DNA of 64,000 nucleotides from an uncultured Verrucomicrobiota bacterium (GTDB lineage: Bacteria; Verrucomicrobiota; Verrucomicrobiia; Verrucomicrobiales; Verrucomicrobiaceae). The notes beneath the pieces were generated by a model. That model saw nothing but the letters and a program-made list of their open reading frames with translations, was not told the DNA's origin and ran no database searches. The stretch spans positions 1 through 64,000 of the forward strand of contig CAINGK010000162.1 of NCBI GenBank assembly GCA_903848465.1. The letters are read 5' to 3'. A program made the position numbers and the translations under genes. Below, piece by piece: positions 53,842-63,685 of the stretch; the stretch's first letter is position 1, and each line of letters starts with the position of its first letter.

Positions 53842-55373
53842 CGTGCGCGCACAGGCTGCCAACTTTTCAGATTTCGTCCGAGATACACACTGAACTCGCG
53901 CGTCTCCTGGCCCAGCGGGATGCGAATGTGGCCGCGATGCTCCAGTTTCTCGAAGGCGGTGGTGAAGACGGGGTTTTGCAGCAGGGCTTCGCCAGGGCCG
54001 GGATCGAGGATCAGCGCATCGCTGCCGATGCGTTCTTCCGGCCCCGGCCAGATTTCGTACTGGGACTGAACTGCCCCGCTCGGTTCCCAACGATAAACAT
54101 GTGGATGCGATGGCATGTAGAAGGCCATTTCAGCCGCGTGGTAGCGATGGCCCAACGCCATGACAAAGGTGTTGTCCGGCTTCGGCACAGCATCGAGAAA
54201 CTTCTGGGCCTCAATGCCTGCTTCATTCCAGCCACGGAGACTGGAAAGCTTGTCGATCCCTTTCAAATCCGTGCTGAAAATGATGACCAGCGCGAGATGC
54301 GCGATGATGACCAGCGCACCGCCGACCCGCAGCGACCAGCGCTCCCAGCCGGCGTGAACCTTGAACGGCGCGGCACCACGCAGCCAGGCTGCGGCCAGAA
54401 TGAACGCTGGCACAAAGAAGGCGGCGGGCCAGTTCGGGTTGATGCGCTGCCGCAGGGCCAGCACGGCAAAGCAGGCCAGCGCCGGAGCGGAGGCCAGCAT
54501 GACGAACATCAGGGGACGCGTGAGCTGTTTGCGCTGCTTCACCGCCGCGATCATGGCGGCCACCAGCGCGGCAAATGTCACCGGGGTGTAGATCAGCGCC
54601 TGGAGGCCGACGTTTTCCGTGCGGAGACCCAGCCAGTCGTCCCAGCCGAGCTTCGCCGCATCAAAGTGATGCTTGGTGTGCTCTAGGGTGATCCATGCAT
54701 GCGCCTGGTTCCAGCGCAGCACCGGAATGATGAAGGCCATGCCGCAGAGAATGGCGAGCCACATGCGCGGATTGCGCAGCAGCGACCGATCTTGAGGTGA
54801 AACAGCGGCGAAGAGCAGCATGAGCGCCGGAAAGGCCAGCATCATCTGCTTGCTCAGCGTGCCAAAGCCGATGACGAGAGTCAGTAGGAGCCAGCGAGTG
54901 TTGCACGTCGGCTTTTGTGCGGCGGACCAAAACAGCAGCAGCCCCAGCGTCCAGCATAGCAGCAGCGGTGCATCAATGGTGAGCAGCAGGTTTAACCCCG
55001 CGTTTGCCAGGGTCAGCAGCACCAGCACGGCGGTCAGAAAAGCCGTGCGCGCATCAAACAGCACGAGCGCGATGCGGTGGATGATGACCAGCGTGGCCGT
55101 GCCCAGCAGCAGCGCGGCAAAGCGGATACCCCACTCGGCATTGCCCGTGAGCCAGCCGATCACGCCCATCATCCAGCCGATCATGGGCGGCTTGCTGTAG
55201 TAGCACCAGTCCGGCCTGCGGCCCCAGTCCCAGTAGTAGGACTCGTCCCCCGCCAGATCCGCGCCGTGCACAAACACCAGCATGACACCCATCCGCGCGA
55301 TGAAAACGGCGGCTAGCAGCCACCAGAAACGTTTGATCCAGGTCGGGGAGTCAGAAGCAGTAGTCACAGACAT
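53838..55373 (-). CDS. ArnT/PMT-type membrane glycosyltransferase (GT39/GT83-like)
   Basis: About 511 residues with ten or more transmembrane helices. ADLAGDESYYWDWGRRP carries the catalytic acidic residue in the first periplasmic loop, followed by CYYSKPPMIGWMMGVIGWL. This is the arrangement of transferases that move a sugar from polyprenyl phosphate to lipid A or protein. The acceptor is not known. ATG 55371-55373 (MSVTTASDSPTW) was chosen; upstream codons are Arg-rich and unlike a membrane protein start. Divergent from folC. Confidence 0.88.
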   Translation of the reverse strand: MSVTTASDSPTWIKRFWWLLAAVFIARMGVMLVFVHGADLAGDESYYWDWGRRPDWCYYSKPPMIGWMMGVIGWLTGNAEWGIRFAALLLGTATLVIIHRIALVLFDARTAFLTAVLVLLTLANAGLNLLLTIDAPLLLCWTLGLLLFWSAAQKPTCNTRWLLLTLVIGFGTLSKQMMLAFPALMLLFAAVSPQDRSLLRNPRMWLAILCGMAFIIPVLRWNQAHAWITLEHTKHHFDAAKLGWDDWLGLRTENVGLQALIYTPVTFAALVAAMIAAVKQRKQLTRPLMFVMLASAPALACFAVLALRQRINPNWPAAFFVPAFILAAAWLRGAAPFKVHAGWERWSLRVGGALVIIAHLALVIIFSTDLKGIDKLSSLRGWNEAGIEAQKFLDAVPKPDNTFVMALGHRYHAAEMAFYMPSHPHVYRWEPSGAVQSQYEIWPGPEERIGSDALILDPGPGEALLQNPVFTTAFEKLEHRGHIRIPLGQETREFSVYLGRNLKSWQPVRAR

Positions 55374-55484
55374 GCGCGCACATGATAGCCGTGACTGCCG
55401 GGTGGGAAATGGGAATCCAATCTGTCGATCTTGTTTCTTGGCAGCTTGCACCCTGCTGCGTCGTAGGCACCGTGGGCGCAGGGA

Positions 55485-56708
55485 ATGACCAAACACACGG
55501 CGCAAACACAAATCGACTGGCTCTACAGCACGCAGCTCTTCGGCATCAAGCTAGGGCTCGACAATGTGCAGCGCCTGCTGAGCGAACTGACGCTGCCTGC
55601 AGCAGGGCAGCAGTTCATCCATGTGGCGGGTACGAATGGCAAGGGCTCCACCTGCGCCTTCATGCATTCGATTTTGCAAACGGCTGGCATCCATGCCGGA
55701 TTGTTCACGTCACCGCATTTGATTCACTTCGGCGAGCGCATTCGCGATGCCGAGCGCATGATCACGCCGGAGGAGATTGCCGCAGGCATCACCCGCTTGC
55801 GCGAACGCGTGGCCGGGTGGGACCCGCATCCCACGTTCTTTGAACTCACGCTCGCCCTGGCCCTTGAATGGTTCGGTCAGCGTGGCAATCCCTGGGTCGT
55901 GCTGGAGACGGGGCTGGGAGGTCGGCTGGACGCCACCAATGCCGTCACACCTGCGGTCAGCGTCATCACTCCCATCGGCTGGGATCACATGGACATGCTC
56001 GGCGACACGCTGGCGAAGATCGCCGCTGAAAAAGCGGGGATCATCAAGCCTGGAGTGCCGGTGATCACGATGCGGCAGGCCCCCGAGGTGCTGGAAGTCA
56101 TCGCCCGCACCGCCGCTGAGCGCGGCGCACCGCTCAGGATCATCGAAACGCCCTGGCAGGAGGAAACCGGCCTCGCGGGTCCGCATCAGCGCTGGAATGC
56201 GGCGCTGGCAGTTGCCGCGCTGCGTGCTGCCGGATTTGCTTTGGGTGAGGAGGTGATCACGCGCGGTTTGCGTGATGTGCAATGGCCCGCCCGTTTCCAG
56301 AAAGTGGGCGGCTGCATCATTGACGGCGCGCATAACATCGACGCTGCGCATGTGCTGGCGCAAACCTGGCGGGAGCAATTTCCGAACGAGCAGGCGGACA
56401 TCATCTTCGGTGCCGTCGCTGGCAAAGACACTGCTGCGGTGCTGCGCGAACTCGCCCCCATCGCTGCGCGCTGGCATTTCACCGGCTTTGAGTCTCCCCG
56501 CGCGCTGCCGCCAGAAACCTTGTGTGAAATATGGAACGGTCTCGGACTCGCGGCCCGCCCTGTGGCCACGCATGCGCGTATCGCCGATGCCTTGCAGGCC
56601 ATCCAACCCCAGGATCGGGTGCTGATCGCGGGCTCGCTTTATCTGGCAGGAGAAGCTCTCGCCTTGCTAGAGAACAAGTCGGCTGCGTTTGAGCGTAGTG
56701 CGCAGTAA
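55485..56708 (+). CDS. folC: Bifunctional folylpolyglutamate synthase / dihydrofolate synthase
   Basis: 407 residues of the Mur-ligase type. HVAGTNGKGSTCAFMHSIL is the ATP P-loop, LFTSPHLIHFGERIR the folate-binding loop, LALEWFGQRGNPWVVLETGL the central fold, and IDGAHNIDAAHVLAQTW the C-terminal motif. It adds glutamates to folates and makes dihydrofolate. Monocistronic as far as seen. Confidence 0.95.
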   Translation: MTKHTAQTQIDWLYSTQLFGIKLGLDNVQRLLSELTLPAAGQQFIHVAGTNGKGSTCAFMHSILQTAGIHAGLFTSPHLIHFGERIRDAERMITPEEIAAGITRLRERVAGWDPHPTFFELTLALALEWFGQRGNPWVVLETGLGGRLDATNAVTPAVSVITPIGWDHMDMLGDTLAKIAAEKAGIIKPGVPVITMRQAPEVLEVIARTAAERGAPLRIIETPWQEETGLAGPHQRWNAALAVAALRAAGFALGEEVITRGLRDVQWPARFQKVGGCIIDGAHNIDAAHVLAQTWREQFPNEQADIIFGAVAGKDTAAVLRELAPIAARWHFTGFESPRALPPETLCEIWNGLGLAARPVATHARIADALQAIQPQDRVLIAGSLYLAGEALALLENKSAAFERSAQ

Positions 56709-56720
56709 ATGCCCGTCACT

Positions 56721-57539
56721 TTACTCCTCTGACGCTGACACCTTGATGCGGTAGCCGTTTTCGTTCTTTTCGAGCTTCATCAAGCCGCGCTCTGCGGCTG
56801 CCTCCAGCAGCGCGCTGAAAGTGCTGAAGCCATAAAAGCGCTCGTCAAACTGCGGCTGGCGGCGGCGGATGGCCTGCTTCACCGGCCCGGCCCAGACGGT
56901 GTCGCTGCCGCTGCGGCCGAGCATGGCCTCGACGGTCTCGACCACGAGCTGGATCGCCTTTTCAGGATCACCGCCGGGTTTCCGTTCCTGGGTGGTGGTC
57001 GGTTTGACCGTGGAAGGTGCTGGCTTCGCCCGTGCGATGCGCTTCTTCGTCTTTTCCTCCTCACGCACCAGGTCGTCGTAGAAGATGAATTCGTCGCAGT
57101 TGTCGATGAACAGCCCGCTAGTGGACTGCTTTACGCCCACACCGATGACGGTTTTGTTGTTCTCGCGCAGCTTGCTGACCAGCGGGGAGAAATCGGAGTC
57201 CCCGCTCACGATGGCAAAGGTGTCCACATGCGGCTTCGTGTAGCAGAGGTCGAGCGCGTCCACCACCATGCGAATGTCCGCCGAGTTCTTGCCCGACTGC
57301 CGCACATGCGGGATTTCGATCAGCTCAAATGAGGCCTGATGGATGCCAGCCTTGAAGCCTTTGTAGTGGTCCCAGTCGCAGTAGGCTTTCTTTACCACGA
57401 TGCTGCCCTTCAGCAGCAGTCGGTCCAGCACCTTGTTCATGTCGAACTTGTCATACTGTGCGTCCTTCACCCCGATGGCTAGGTTTTCAAAGTCGCAGAA
57501 AACAGCAATCGTGTGCGTGCGGTCGGTGGGGGAGGCCAT
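56721..57539 (-). CDS. NYN-domain (PIN-like) protein with C-terminal OST-HTH/LOTUS domain
   Basis: About 272 residues. Residues 1-150 are a NYN/LabA-type PIN-fold: IAVFCDFENLAIGV, SADIRMVVDALDL and TFAIVSGDSDFSPLVSKLRE supply the acidic cluster of a metal-dependent RNase. A Lys/Pro-rich linker (KPAPSTVKPTTTQERKPG) leads to an OST-HTH winged-helix (about 190-270; FDERFYGFSTFSALLEAAAE). OST-HTH domains bind RNA, including G-rich RNA. I infer an RNA-processing or decay role; the target is unknown. MKG at 57557 is an alternative start. Confidence 0.85.
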   Translation of the reverse strand: MASPTDRTHTIAVFCDFENLAIGVKDAQYDKFDMNKVLDRLLLKGSIVVKKAYCDWDHYKGFKAGIHQASFELIEIPHVRQSGKNSADIRMVVDALDLCYTKPHVDTFAIVSGDSDFSPLVSKLRENNKTVIGVGVKQSTSGLFIDNCDEFIFYDDLVREEEKTKKRIARAKPAPSTVKPTTTQERKPGGDPEKAIQLVVETVEAMLGRSGSDTVWAGPVKQAIRRRQPQFDERFYGFSTFSALLEAAAERGLMKLEKNENGYRIKVSASEE

Positions 57540-57760
57540 GTGGCAGATTCCCTTCACTCGCAGCTCCGGTCAACCCTCGATGTGGTCGCCTCCAAGGTGC
57601 GCGCAAGACCTGATCAGGCATGGGTGGTCGGTGGGCTGGTGCAAAATCTGGCCACTTTCTTGAGTTTCGAGATCAGAATTGCACGTATCTGCAAGAGCAA
57701 TTTACCAACAGCCGGAGGTTGCCAATCTGCATTGAGACCGCGAGAATCGGCGTTTGTAAA

Positions 57761-59047
57761 ATGGCCGCACCGGCACTTGTGCAGCAGATTCCAATGTCAG
57801 GCTCCCTTCGAATTCATTCCCCAATTTTAACTTTCCAATGGCATCGCAGTATCGCTGAGATCGACGAAGCGTGGGATGATTGCTTTGGTCGTGAGGCCAT
57901 ACTCCGCTCTCACGCACTCCATCAGGCGGTAGAAAACGCCCATCTCGACCATGTCGAGACGCATTACCTGATCGGGCGGGACAGCCACGACGTGGCCTGC
58001 GTGGTGCCGTGTTTTGCTTTCAAGGTGTCGCTTGTGGCAGTCGCCAGTCCGTGGTTGCTGCGCATCGTCCGCCGGATCCAGAAGGTCTTCCCAAGCTTCC
58101 TCACCATTCGGCTTTTCGTGGTTGGCAGTGCCCTTTCCAATGGCGACGATCTGCTAGGCATCAAAAACCTGGCTGACGAACGCCTTTGGAACGCGAAAAG
58201 ACTGAACTCGGTTTTTGATGAAATCCGCCGTCAGGCCAAAGCCCTCGGCATAGGCTTCATCATCATCAAAGAGCCCGGGAAAGCCACCGCCGACATCTTG
58301 CGGGCGAGGCTCGGCCCCCGGTTTTTCTTCGTCGAAAGCCTCCCCGCCGCCATCCTGCAACTGCCCGCCAAGGAACGCGGCGGCTACCTCGCGTCGATCA
58401 ACACGCGCTACCGAAACAAGCTCAAAAAGAGAAAGGCGATCTGCGCCGAAAACGGCATCACCTGGCGCGTGGCCGCAAACTCAAGCGGCCACGAGGCGAC
58501 CCTCTACCGCTTGTACCAGCAGGTGCTTAACCAATCGGATTTTGTTTTCGAGCGCCTTAATCAGGGGTTTTTCAAGGAGGTGGAGCGCATGCTCGGCGAG
58601 GATGCCTTCTATGTTCTGGGAACGCAGCAGGTCGAAGGCACGGACCGCTTAGTGGCCTTCGAGCAGGTTTTGTGCGACCGCGACCGGGGCACCATTCACC
58701 CGATCTTCAGCGGTTTCGAGTACAGTCACAAACGGGAAACCGACATTTACTTCAACTTGTTTTACCAAGTCATTGAAGAAGCCGAGCGGCGCGGCTTCAG
58801 CCGGGTCCACCTCGGTCAGACCAGTTACGAGATCAAGGCCGAGCTGGGAGCGAGATGTCTGCCGCTATTTTTGGGCGTCCATCACCGGAATCCGCTGATC
58901 CAGCGGCTGGTCTGGCTGCTGCGCAGGTCTCTCTTTCCCACCGTTGCCGTACCGGAGCGGGAGGTGTTCTCCATACCACCCCCTCCCGCCAAAAACGCCC
59001 GCCGTGCCAAGCCCAAGCCGTCAGAGACTGAGAATGCAGTGACGTAG
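57761..59047 (+). CDS. GNAT/FemAB-like acyltransferase (BioF2-type)
   Basis: About 428 residues. The central part shows SINTRYRNKLKKRKAICAEN, then FEQVLCDRDRGTIHPIFSGF and RETDIYFNLFYQVIEEAERR, which are characteristic of the acetyltransferase family also annotated as 'peptidoglycan biosynthesis' or BioF2-like. VHLGQTSYEIKAELGARCLP ends the fold. A basic Pro/Lys-rich tail follows. Acceptor unknown. ATG 57761 was chosen; ATG 57794 is possible and the longer frame to 57620 looks non-coding. Its stop lies just before the convergent jetD. Confidence 0.7.
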   Translation: MAAPALVQQIPMSGSLRIHSPILTFQWHRSIAEIDEAWDDCFGREAILRSHALHQAVENAHLDHVETHYLIGRDSHDVACVVPCFAFKVSLVAVASPWLLRIVRRIQKVFPSFLTIRLFVVGSALSNGDDLLGIKNLADERLWNAKRLNSVFDEIRRQAKALGIGFIIIKEPGKATADILRARLGPRFFFVESLPAAILQLPAKERGGYLASINTRYRNKLKKRKAICAENGITWRVAANSSGHEATLYRLYQQVLNQSDFVFERLNQGFFKEVERMLGEDAFYVLGTQQVEGTDRLVAFEQVLCDRDRGTIHPIFSGFEYSHKRETDIYFNLFYQVIEEAERRGFSRVHLGQTSYEIKAELGARCLPLFLGVHHRNPLIQRLVWLLRRSLFPTVAVPEREVFSIPPPPAKNARRAKPKPSETENAVT

Positions 59048-59061
59048 CACGACCGCCGGTG

Positions 59062-60300
59062 TCATTCAGACTCGGCGTGCTCATAAAACGGCCACTCCAG
59101 CAGATGCGGTAATCCCAGGGACTCCTGCTCAAAGTCACCTTTCGTGCCGGAGTCTCGCATGGCCTGCAAAGGCGCGTGGCAGTCGGCCATGCGTGGATCG
59201 GCTAGAAGACGGTCGATGATTTGCTGGTCAGAAAGTTGCAGAGCTGCTGAATCCTCGCTAGGCCGGTGGCGCATGTGCAGAGGTTGGACGCTGCGACCTG
59301 AGCGTTCACGGAGATCGCGGAGGATGTCGAAACCTGCGGGATCGGTGTCACCGAAGTGATAGATGGACAACTTGGCGGGTAAGCGTGCCAGTAGCGCAAG
59401 AACAGCGCGGCCTGGGTAGCTGGTTTGAATGAGCAAGGTGTCTCCGTCCAGTTTAGCCAGTTCCAAGAACATGGTGTCGTTCTCAACGGTGAGCACTCGA
59501 GAGGCGTCGCAGTGGATGGCGATGGCTTGATGGATGTCGGTTTCGGAAATGGAAACCGGGGCATGCAGCAATCCGAGATTGAGTGTGCCACCAAGCAGTT
59601 CCAAACGCAGCGGGCCACGCAAGGACACCTGCCGTGGCTTTTCCATCAGGCCGAGTGCTTCGAGAGATTGAATCCCATCATCCGTCATTTGCCGCAGGGC
59701 GGATTCAAGGCGAGGGCGCAACTGGTCCAGTCGTTTCGAGTCGCCGCAGATTGAGCAACTGGCGAAGCGGATCAACGATTCGCCCTGCCAGGCGAGTATG
59801 CGCGGGATGACGGTGAGGAGTTCGTGATTTCCCGCCAAATCATCACGAGTGAAGGGCACGATGGAACTGCCATTCAGTGAGCATTGAGCCAGTTTCATGC
59901 ACCAGTTCGACCATACTGTTTGATAGTTCAGTGGGACAGACACTGCTACACACGACTCGAACAGGCTCGCCAGTTGTCTTCGGTCTTCGGTCGGCGATGA
60001 TTCGCTGAGGTGATTGAACAGCCACCTTTCACCACCTTCGCGAGACAAACGGACGATCTGAATCAAGCGCTCGTCACGAGCATGGGTGTCGAGTTTCAGT
60101 CTGCCTTGTGACTCGTCTGAAGCGATGCGGAGCCGGTCTTCGGCATGGATTCGGGCCTCAGCAGAGTCAGCGTGGGCGGCTTTGAGGAGCTTGAGATAAT
60201 CGAAAGTGAAATCCCCGCTGCTGACACCCGTGCGGCCCGCCTGAGAGTCGCGGTAGCGGTCGGCAAAGACCTTCAGCACATCTGGACGCTCAAGAGCCAT
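59062..60300 (-). CDS. jetD: Wadjet anti-plasmid nuclease subunit JetD
   Basis: 412 residues of the DUF3322-DUF2220 type. The C-terminal Toprim domain has VLTVENDTMFLELA with the conserved Glu and YHFGDTDPAGFDILRDLR with the DxD pair. In Wadjet, JetD cleaves plasmid DNA that the JetABC SMC motor has looped. The N-terminal half (VLKVFADRYRDSQAG and following) is the DUF3322 region. Its start overlaps the jetC stop by 11 bp. Gene order jetB-jetC-jetD is the Wadjet one. Confidence 0.92.
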   Translation of the reverse strand: MALERPDVLKVFADRYRDSQAGRTGVSSGDFTFDYLKLLKAAHADSAEARIHAEDRLRIASDESQGRLKLDTHARDERLIQIVRLSREGGERWLFNHLSESSPTEDRRQLASLFESCVAVSVPLNYQTVWSNWCMKLAQCSLNGSSIVPFTRDDLAGNHELLTVIPRILAWQGESLIRFASCSICGDSKRLDQLRPRLESALRQMTDDGIQSLEALGLMEKPRQVSLRGPLRLELLGGTLNLGLLHAPVSISETDIHQAIAIHCDASRVLTVENDTMFLELAKLDGDTLLIQTSYPGRAVLALLARLPAKLSIYHFGDTDPAGFDILRDLRERSGRSVQPLHMRHRPSEDSAALQLSDQQIIDRLLADPRMADCHAPLQAMRDSGTKGDFEQESLGLPHLLEWPFYEHAESE

Positions 60301-63300
60301 GCTTGTTCATCCATTCTTTACCCTCGGGCGAATCGCGAAAGAGCACGGCAGGAATGTTGCGGATGCGAGTTTTGCCGCCTTCACGTTTTTCCGTTTTGGT
60401 GACAACGATGAGTTCGTCACAGAGGCTGAAGGCGAAGGGGATGTTGCCGCTGGACATGCTGAAGACGCCCTGAAGATCGAGCTCCTGCATGGCGGCGAGA
60501 CAGTCCTGGATGCGCTCGCCGCTGAGTTTGCTGAAGGCTTCGTCAATAGGCACCAGCGCGAGGCTGGGCTCTTTCCAGCGCGTTTCGTGGCGGTTGTAGG
60601 CGTGCAGGTAGCTGGCGAGAATGGCGACGAAGTAGGGGCTTTGATTTTCACCTCCGCTCATCTTGCCGCTTTGCTTGTCCACGCTCACGGGTTTGGCGTC
60701 CGGCTGGCGCACATCGGTTACGAGCAGGTCGTAGTCGAAGTACTGGCGGTAGTCCAGCAGGCGCGCGGCCTCGGGGCTGCTGGCTTGTTTGACCAGGGTT
60801 TGCAGGAAGTGATCGAGCGCGGTGCGCAGGTCGCCTTCAAGGCTGGAGAAGAAGAGATCGTCGGGATCGCGGGTGGAATTGAGGTCGATGAGATGGCGGT
60901 AGAAACGGAACTCGGGATTGGGGTCCTTTTTGATGTGATACACGTCGTTGCCGATCTGCCGTTTGAGCTGCTTGTTGAGCAGGAAGATGATGTTGTCGAT
61001 GTCCTTGAGCGCCTTCTGCATGCGGCTCAGCACCTGCGTGCGGAACAGGCTCTCCCAGCGCTTGCGCTCGGCTTCAGCCTTCTTCTCAAACTCGGGGATG
61101 CCTTGGCCATCGATGCGCTTCAGCAGCTTGTCGTAGTCCTTGGTACTGCGTCCATCTTCCGGCAGATCATCGAAGCGAGGCGAGAAGGTTTTCTTGAACT
61201 CGACCATTGCGGCTTTGAGATCGCCCTCGGCCTGTGCGGCATTCACAGCGGCTTTGTGGAATTCCCGATCAAACTCCTTCGCCGCGATCTCCGGTGAGAG
61301 ATACTTTTCAAGCATGTCCTGCTTCCAGCTTTGGTAGCGGTCAAGATGTACTGAGATGTCGATTTCGCGTTTGATGCGGAGCAGATCATCTTCGCGCTTG
61401 GAAGCATCATCACGACGTACTGCTAGGCTTTTCTCAGTCTGCTCAATCTCGCGCTGGATGCCTTTGCGGGCGATTTCGAGCCGCTCTTTTTCAAACGAAT
61501 CGGACTGTGAAAGCAAATCGTGCGCCTGCTGCTCCAATTCGTGCAGCGAGCCGGTGTCGATCTCCTGAAGCCGCTTCATCAGCTCTTCATGATCTTGTTC
61601 GAGCTTCGGCAGCGACTCCACGCGCACGAGGTCCTGGGCCAGCGAACCGTGGTCGGGCATCTTGCTATCTTTGTCCGTGATGATGGCGTTGATTTCGATT
61701 TCAAGTGGCTCCAGGCGGCGGATGCTGGCGAGGATGTCTTTGAGCTTGTCCTGTTTGATCTCCTGCTGGCGCTCTAGACCACGTTTGCCGATGAACGGCA
61801 CGCCATCGTAACGGCGTGGCCGCAGGGTCACGCCATCACGCAGCATGAGCCCGTCAGGCAGAATGGCGGCGTCATGCTTGTCGAGATCGGCGAGCTTTTG
61901 CACGCACTTGACCTGGCCAAACCAGGAGTCCACACAAGCGCGTGCCACGGGATCATCCGTTTCGATTTTTTCTGCCAGCGACCCTTTGGCGGCCTTTGAT
62001 TTCATCGCGAGCATGCGCGCCGGATGAATGAGCGACTCCACTGCGGCTTTCGGGCCTTGTGAAGCAGCCTTGAGTTCATGGAAGTGCTTCAAGGCCTCCA
62101 CGTAGTGTTCTTCGCTGACAATGATGGCGAACTTCTCCGTAAAGGCGACCTCGATGGCTTCACGCCAGTTTTCATCCGCCACTTCACATAATTCACGCAA
62201 TGCTTTGGCGACAGGGCGGCCCTGGAAGTGCAGCAGGTGCTCATTGAGGGAGTGCAGCAGAGGCTGCTCGATGGGCGGAAGGCCGGCTTTGAGTGTGTTG
62301 ATCTGCGCTTCGAGATCGTTGCGTTCATTGCGCAGTCGGCGAAGTTCCTCCGCATCAGCGGCAAAGGCCTGGCGCAGGTTTTTGCAGACCTGATCTGCGG
62401 CATCGCGCAGCAGACTCAGCGCATTGGCGGTGGCGGCTTCATCGCAGCCTTCGAGTAGCTCGATGGCGTTTTCCAGGCGATGCACGTCAACGGGTTTGGG
62501 CAGCGGTGCCTGCTTCACGTCCTTGAGCCACTGTTTGGCTTCCTTCACGCGTTTGCGCAGACGGTCGCTGAGCTTAGTGCCGAGTTCGCGCAGGCGCAGG
62601 AGCTCGCTCTCCAGTTTGCGGCCTTGTTCGGTGAGCTGATGATAAAGTCGGCCTTCGGAGGATTCATGCATGAGGCCAAGCAGTCGCTCACGTTCGCTCC
62701 GACAACGGGCGATGCCTTCCTCCAGCTCCACCAGCCGCTGCTCGTCTCCCGCGAAGCTGTCACGCAATTCCGTGAGCCTTTTCTCCATGCTGGTCACAAG
62801 GCCATGCGCGTGTTCATGATTCAGCTCAGTGGCGAGGAACCTAGCCACGTCGCGGTCACGCTGGGCGGCGACACGTGTTTCCGAATGCTGGCGGATGTTT
62901 TGCAGCCGCGTGAGCTGCCCTCGCAACTGACGAAGCTCGTTCTCGTAGGATTCGAAATCGCGATAGCTCGCCACCACATCATCCACCGGCACGGCTTCGC
63001 CCGGGAGGACGAAGCGACGGCAGAAATCGTCGAAGCTCTTCAGGTTGGTGAACGACATTGCGCTCGGCAGCAGGCGGTCCAGAACCTCGCGATTGAAGTT
63101 GAGATGCGCGCTGTTGCTCATGTCGCGCAGGTATTCGCGGGATGAGGCAAACACGCGTCCGTTCCGACCTTCGACAAGCTGGCGGAAGCCGAGGATGTCT
63201 AGCGTACGGCGCTTGCCGTCTTCCGCAGAGGTTTGGATGAAATCACTCTTTTCCAAGGCTCCCTGGCAGAAGAAAGGAGTGATGTGGCCGTCGTTCTCCG

Positions 63301-63685
63301 CAGTGTTGCGAAACTCGACACGCAGGCCCCAGGTCTCGATGCGTTTGCCATCCGGCCAGACGAACTCTGCCGCGACGTAGGTCGTCACGCCCTTGTCATG
63401 GAAAAACTGCGGCTGACCGTTCTCGGACTGCTGCTTCGTATCGAGCAGACAGTAGCCTTTCAGCGTGCGGTCCGATTGCGATCCGGTGGCACTGCGGTTG
63501 AAGTGATGGCGTGCTTTTTCTGGGCCCACGAGCACCAGCATGAGCATGTCCATGAGGATGGACTTTCCCGAACCGGTGACACCCGCCAGCACGAGGTTTC
63601 CCTGCACGGGCAGCGTGTCCTGATAGCCATACCAGTTGATGGCATGCAGGCGTGAAAGGCGGATGGCGCGGCTTTTGGTGCTCAT
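60290..63685 (-). CDS. jetC: Wadjet SMC-like ATPase JetC
   Basis: 1131 residues of the MukB-like SMC type. Walker A is GVTGSGKSILMDMLMLVLVG (residues 35-42 are the loop). Long coiled coils run from about 270 to 500 and 680 to 880, with a hinge between. The ABC signature is SGKMSGGENQSPYF and Walker B is LALVPIDEAFSKLSGERIQD. It should dimerise, bind JetA/JetB and extrude plasmid DNA loops for JetD to cut. It overlaps jetB by 4 bp and jetD by 11 bp, indicating one transcript. Confidence 0.93.
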   Translation of the reverse strand: MSTKSRAIRLSRLHAINWYGYQDTLPVQGNLVLAGVTGSGKSILMDMLMLVLVGPEKARHHFNRSATGSQSDRTLKGYCLLDTKQQSENGQPQFFHDKGVTTYVAAEFVWPDGKRIETWGLRVEFRNTAENDGHITPFFCQGALEKSDFIQTSAEDGKRRTLDILGFRQLVEGRNGRVFASSREYLRDMSNSAHLNFNREVLDRLLPSAMSFTNLKSFDDFCRRFVLPGEAVPVDDVVASYRDFESYENELRQLRGQLTRLQNIRQHSETRVAAQRDRDVARFLATELNHEHAHGLVTSMEKRLTELRDSFAGDEQRLVELEEGIARCRSERERLLGLMHESSEGRLYHQLTEQGRKLESELLRLRELGTKLSDRLRKRVKEAKQWLKDVKQAPLPKPVDVHRLENAIELLEGCDEAATANALSLLRDAADQVCKNLRQAFAADAEELRRLRNERNDLEAQINTLKAGLPPIEQPLLHSLNEHLLHFQGRPVAKALRELCEVADENWREAIEVAFTEKFAIIVSEEHYVEALKHFHELKAASQGPKAAVESLIHPARMLAMKSKAAKGSLAEKIETDDPVARACVDSWFGQVKCVQKLADLDKHDAAILPDGLMLRDGVTLRPRRYDGVPFIGKRGLERQQEIKQDKLKDILASIRRLEPLEIEINAIITDKDSKMPDHGSLAQDLVRVESLPKLEQDHEELMKRLQEIDTGSLHELEQQAHDLLSQSDSFEKERLEIARKGIQREIEQTEKSLAVRRDDASKREDDLLRIKREIDISVHLDRYQSWKQDMLEKYLSPEIAAKEFDREFHKAAVNAAQAEGDLKAAMVEFKKTFSPRFDDLPEDGRSTKDYDKLLKRIDGQGIPEFEKKAEAERKRWESLFRTQVLSRMQKALKDIDNIIFLLNKQLKRQIGNDVYHIKKDPNPEFRFYRHLIDLNSTRDPDDLFFSSLEGDLRTALDHFLQTLVKQASSPEAARLLDYRQYFDYDLLVTDVRQPDAKPVSVDKQSGKMSGGENQSPYFVAILASYLHAYNRHETRWKEPSLALVPIDEAFSKLSGERIQDCLAAMQELDLQGVFSMSSGNIPFAFSLCDELIVVTKTEKREGGKTRIRNIPAVLFRDSPEGKEWMNKHGS

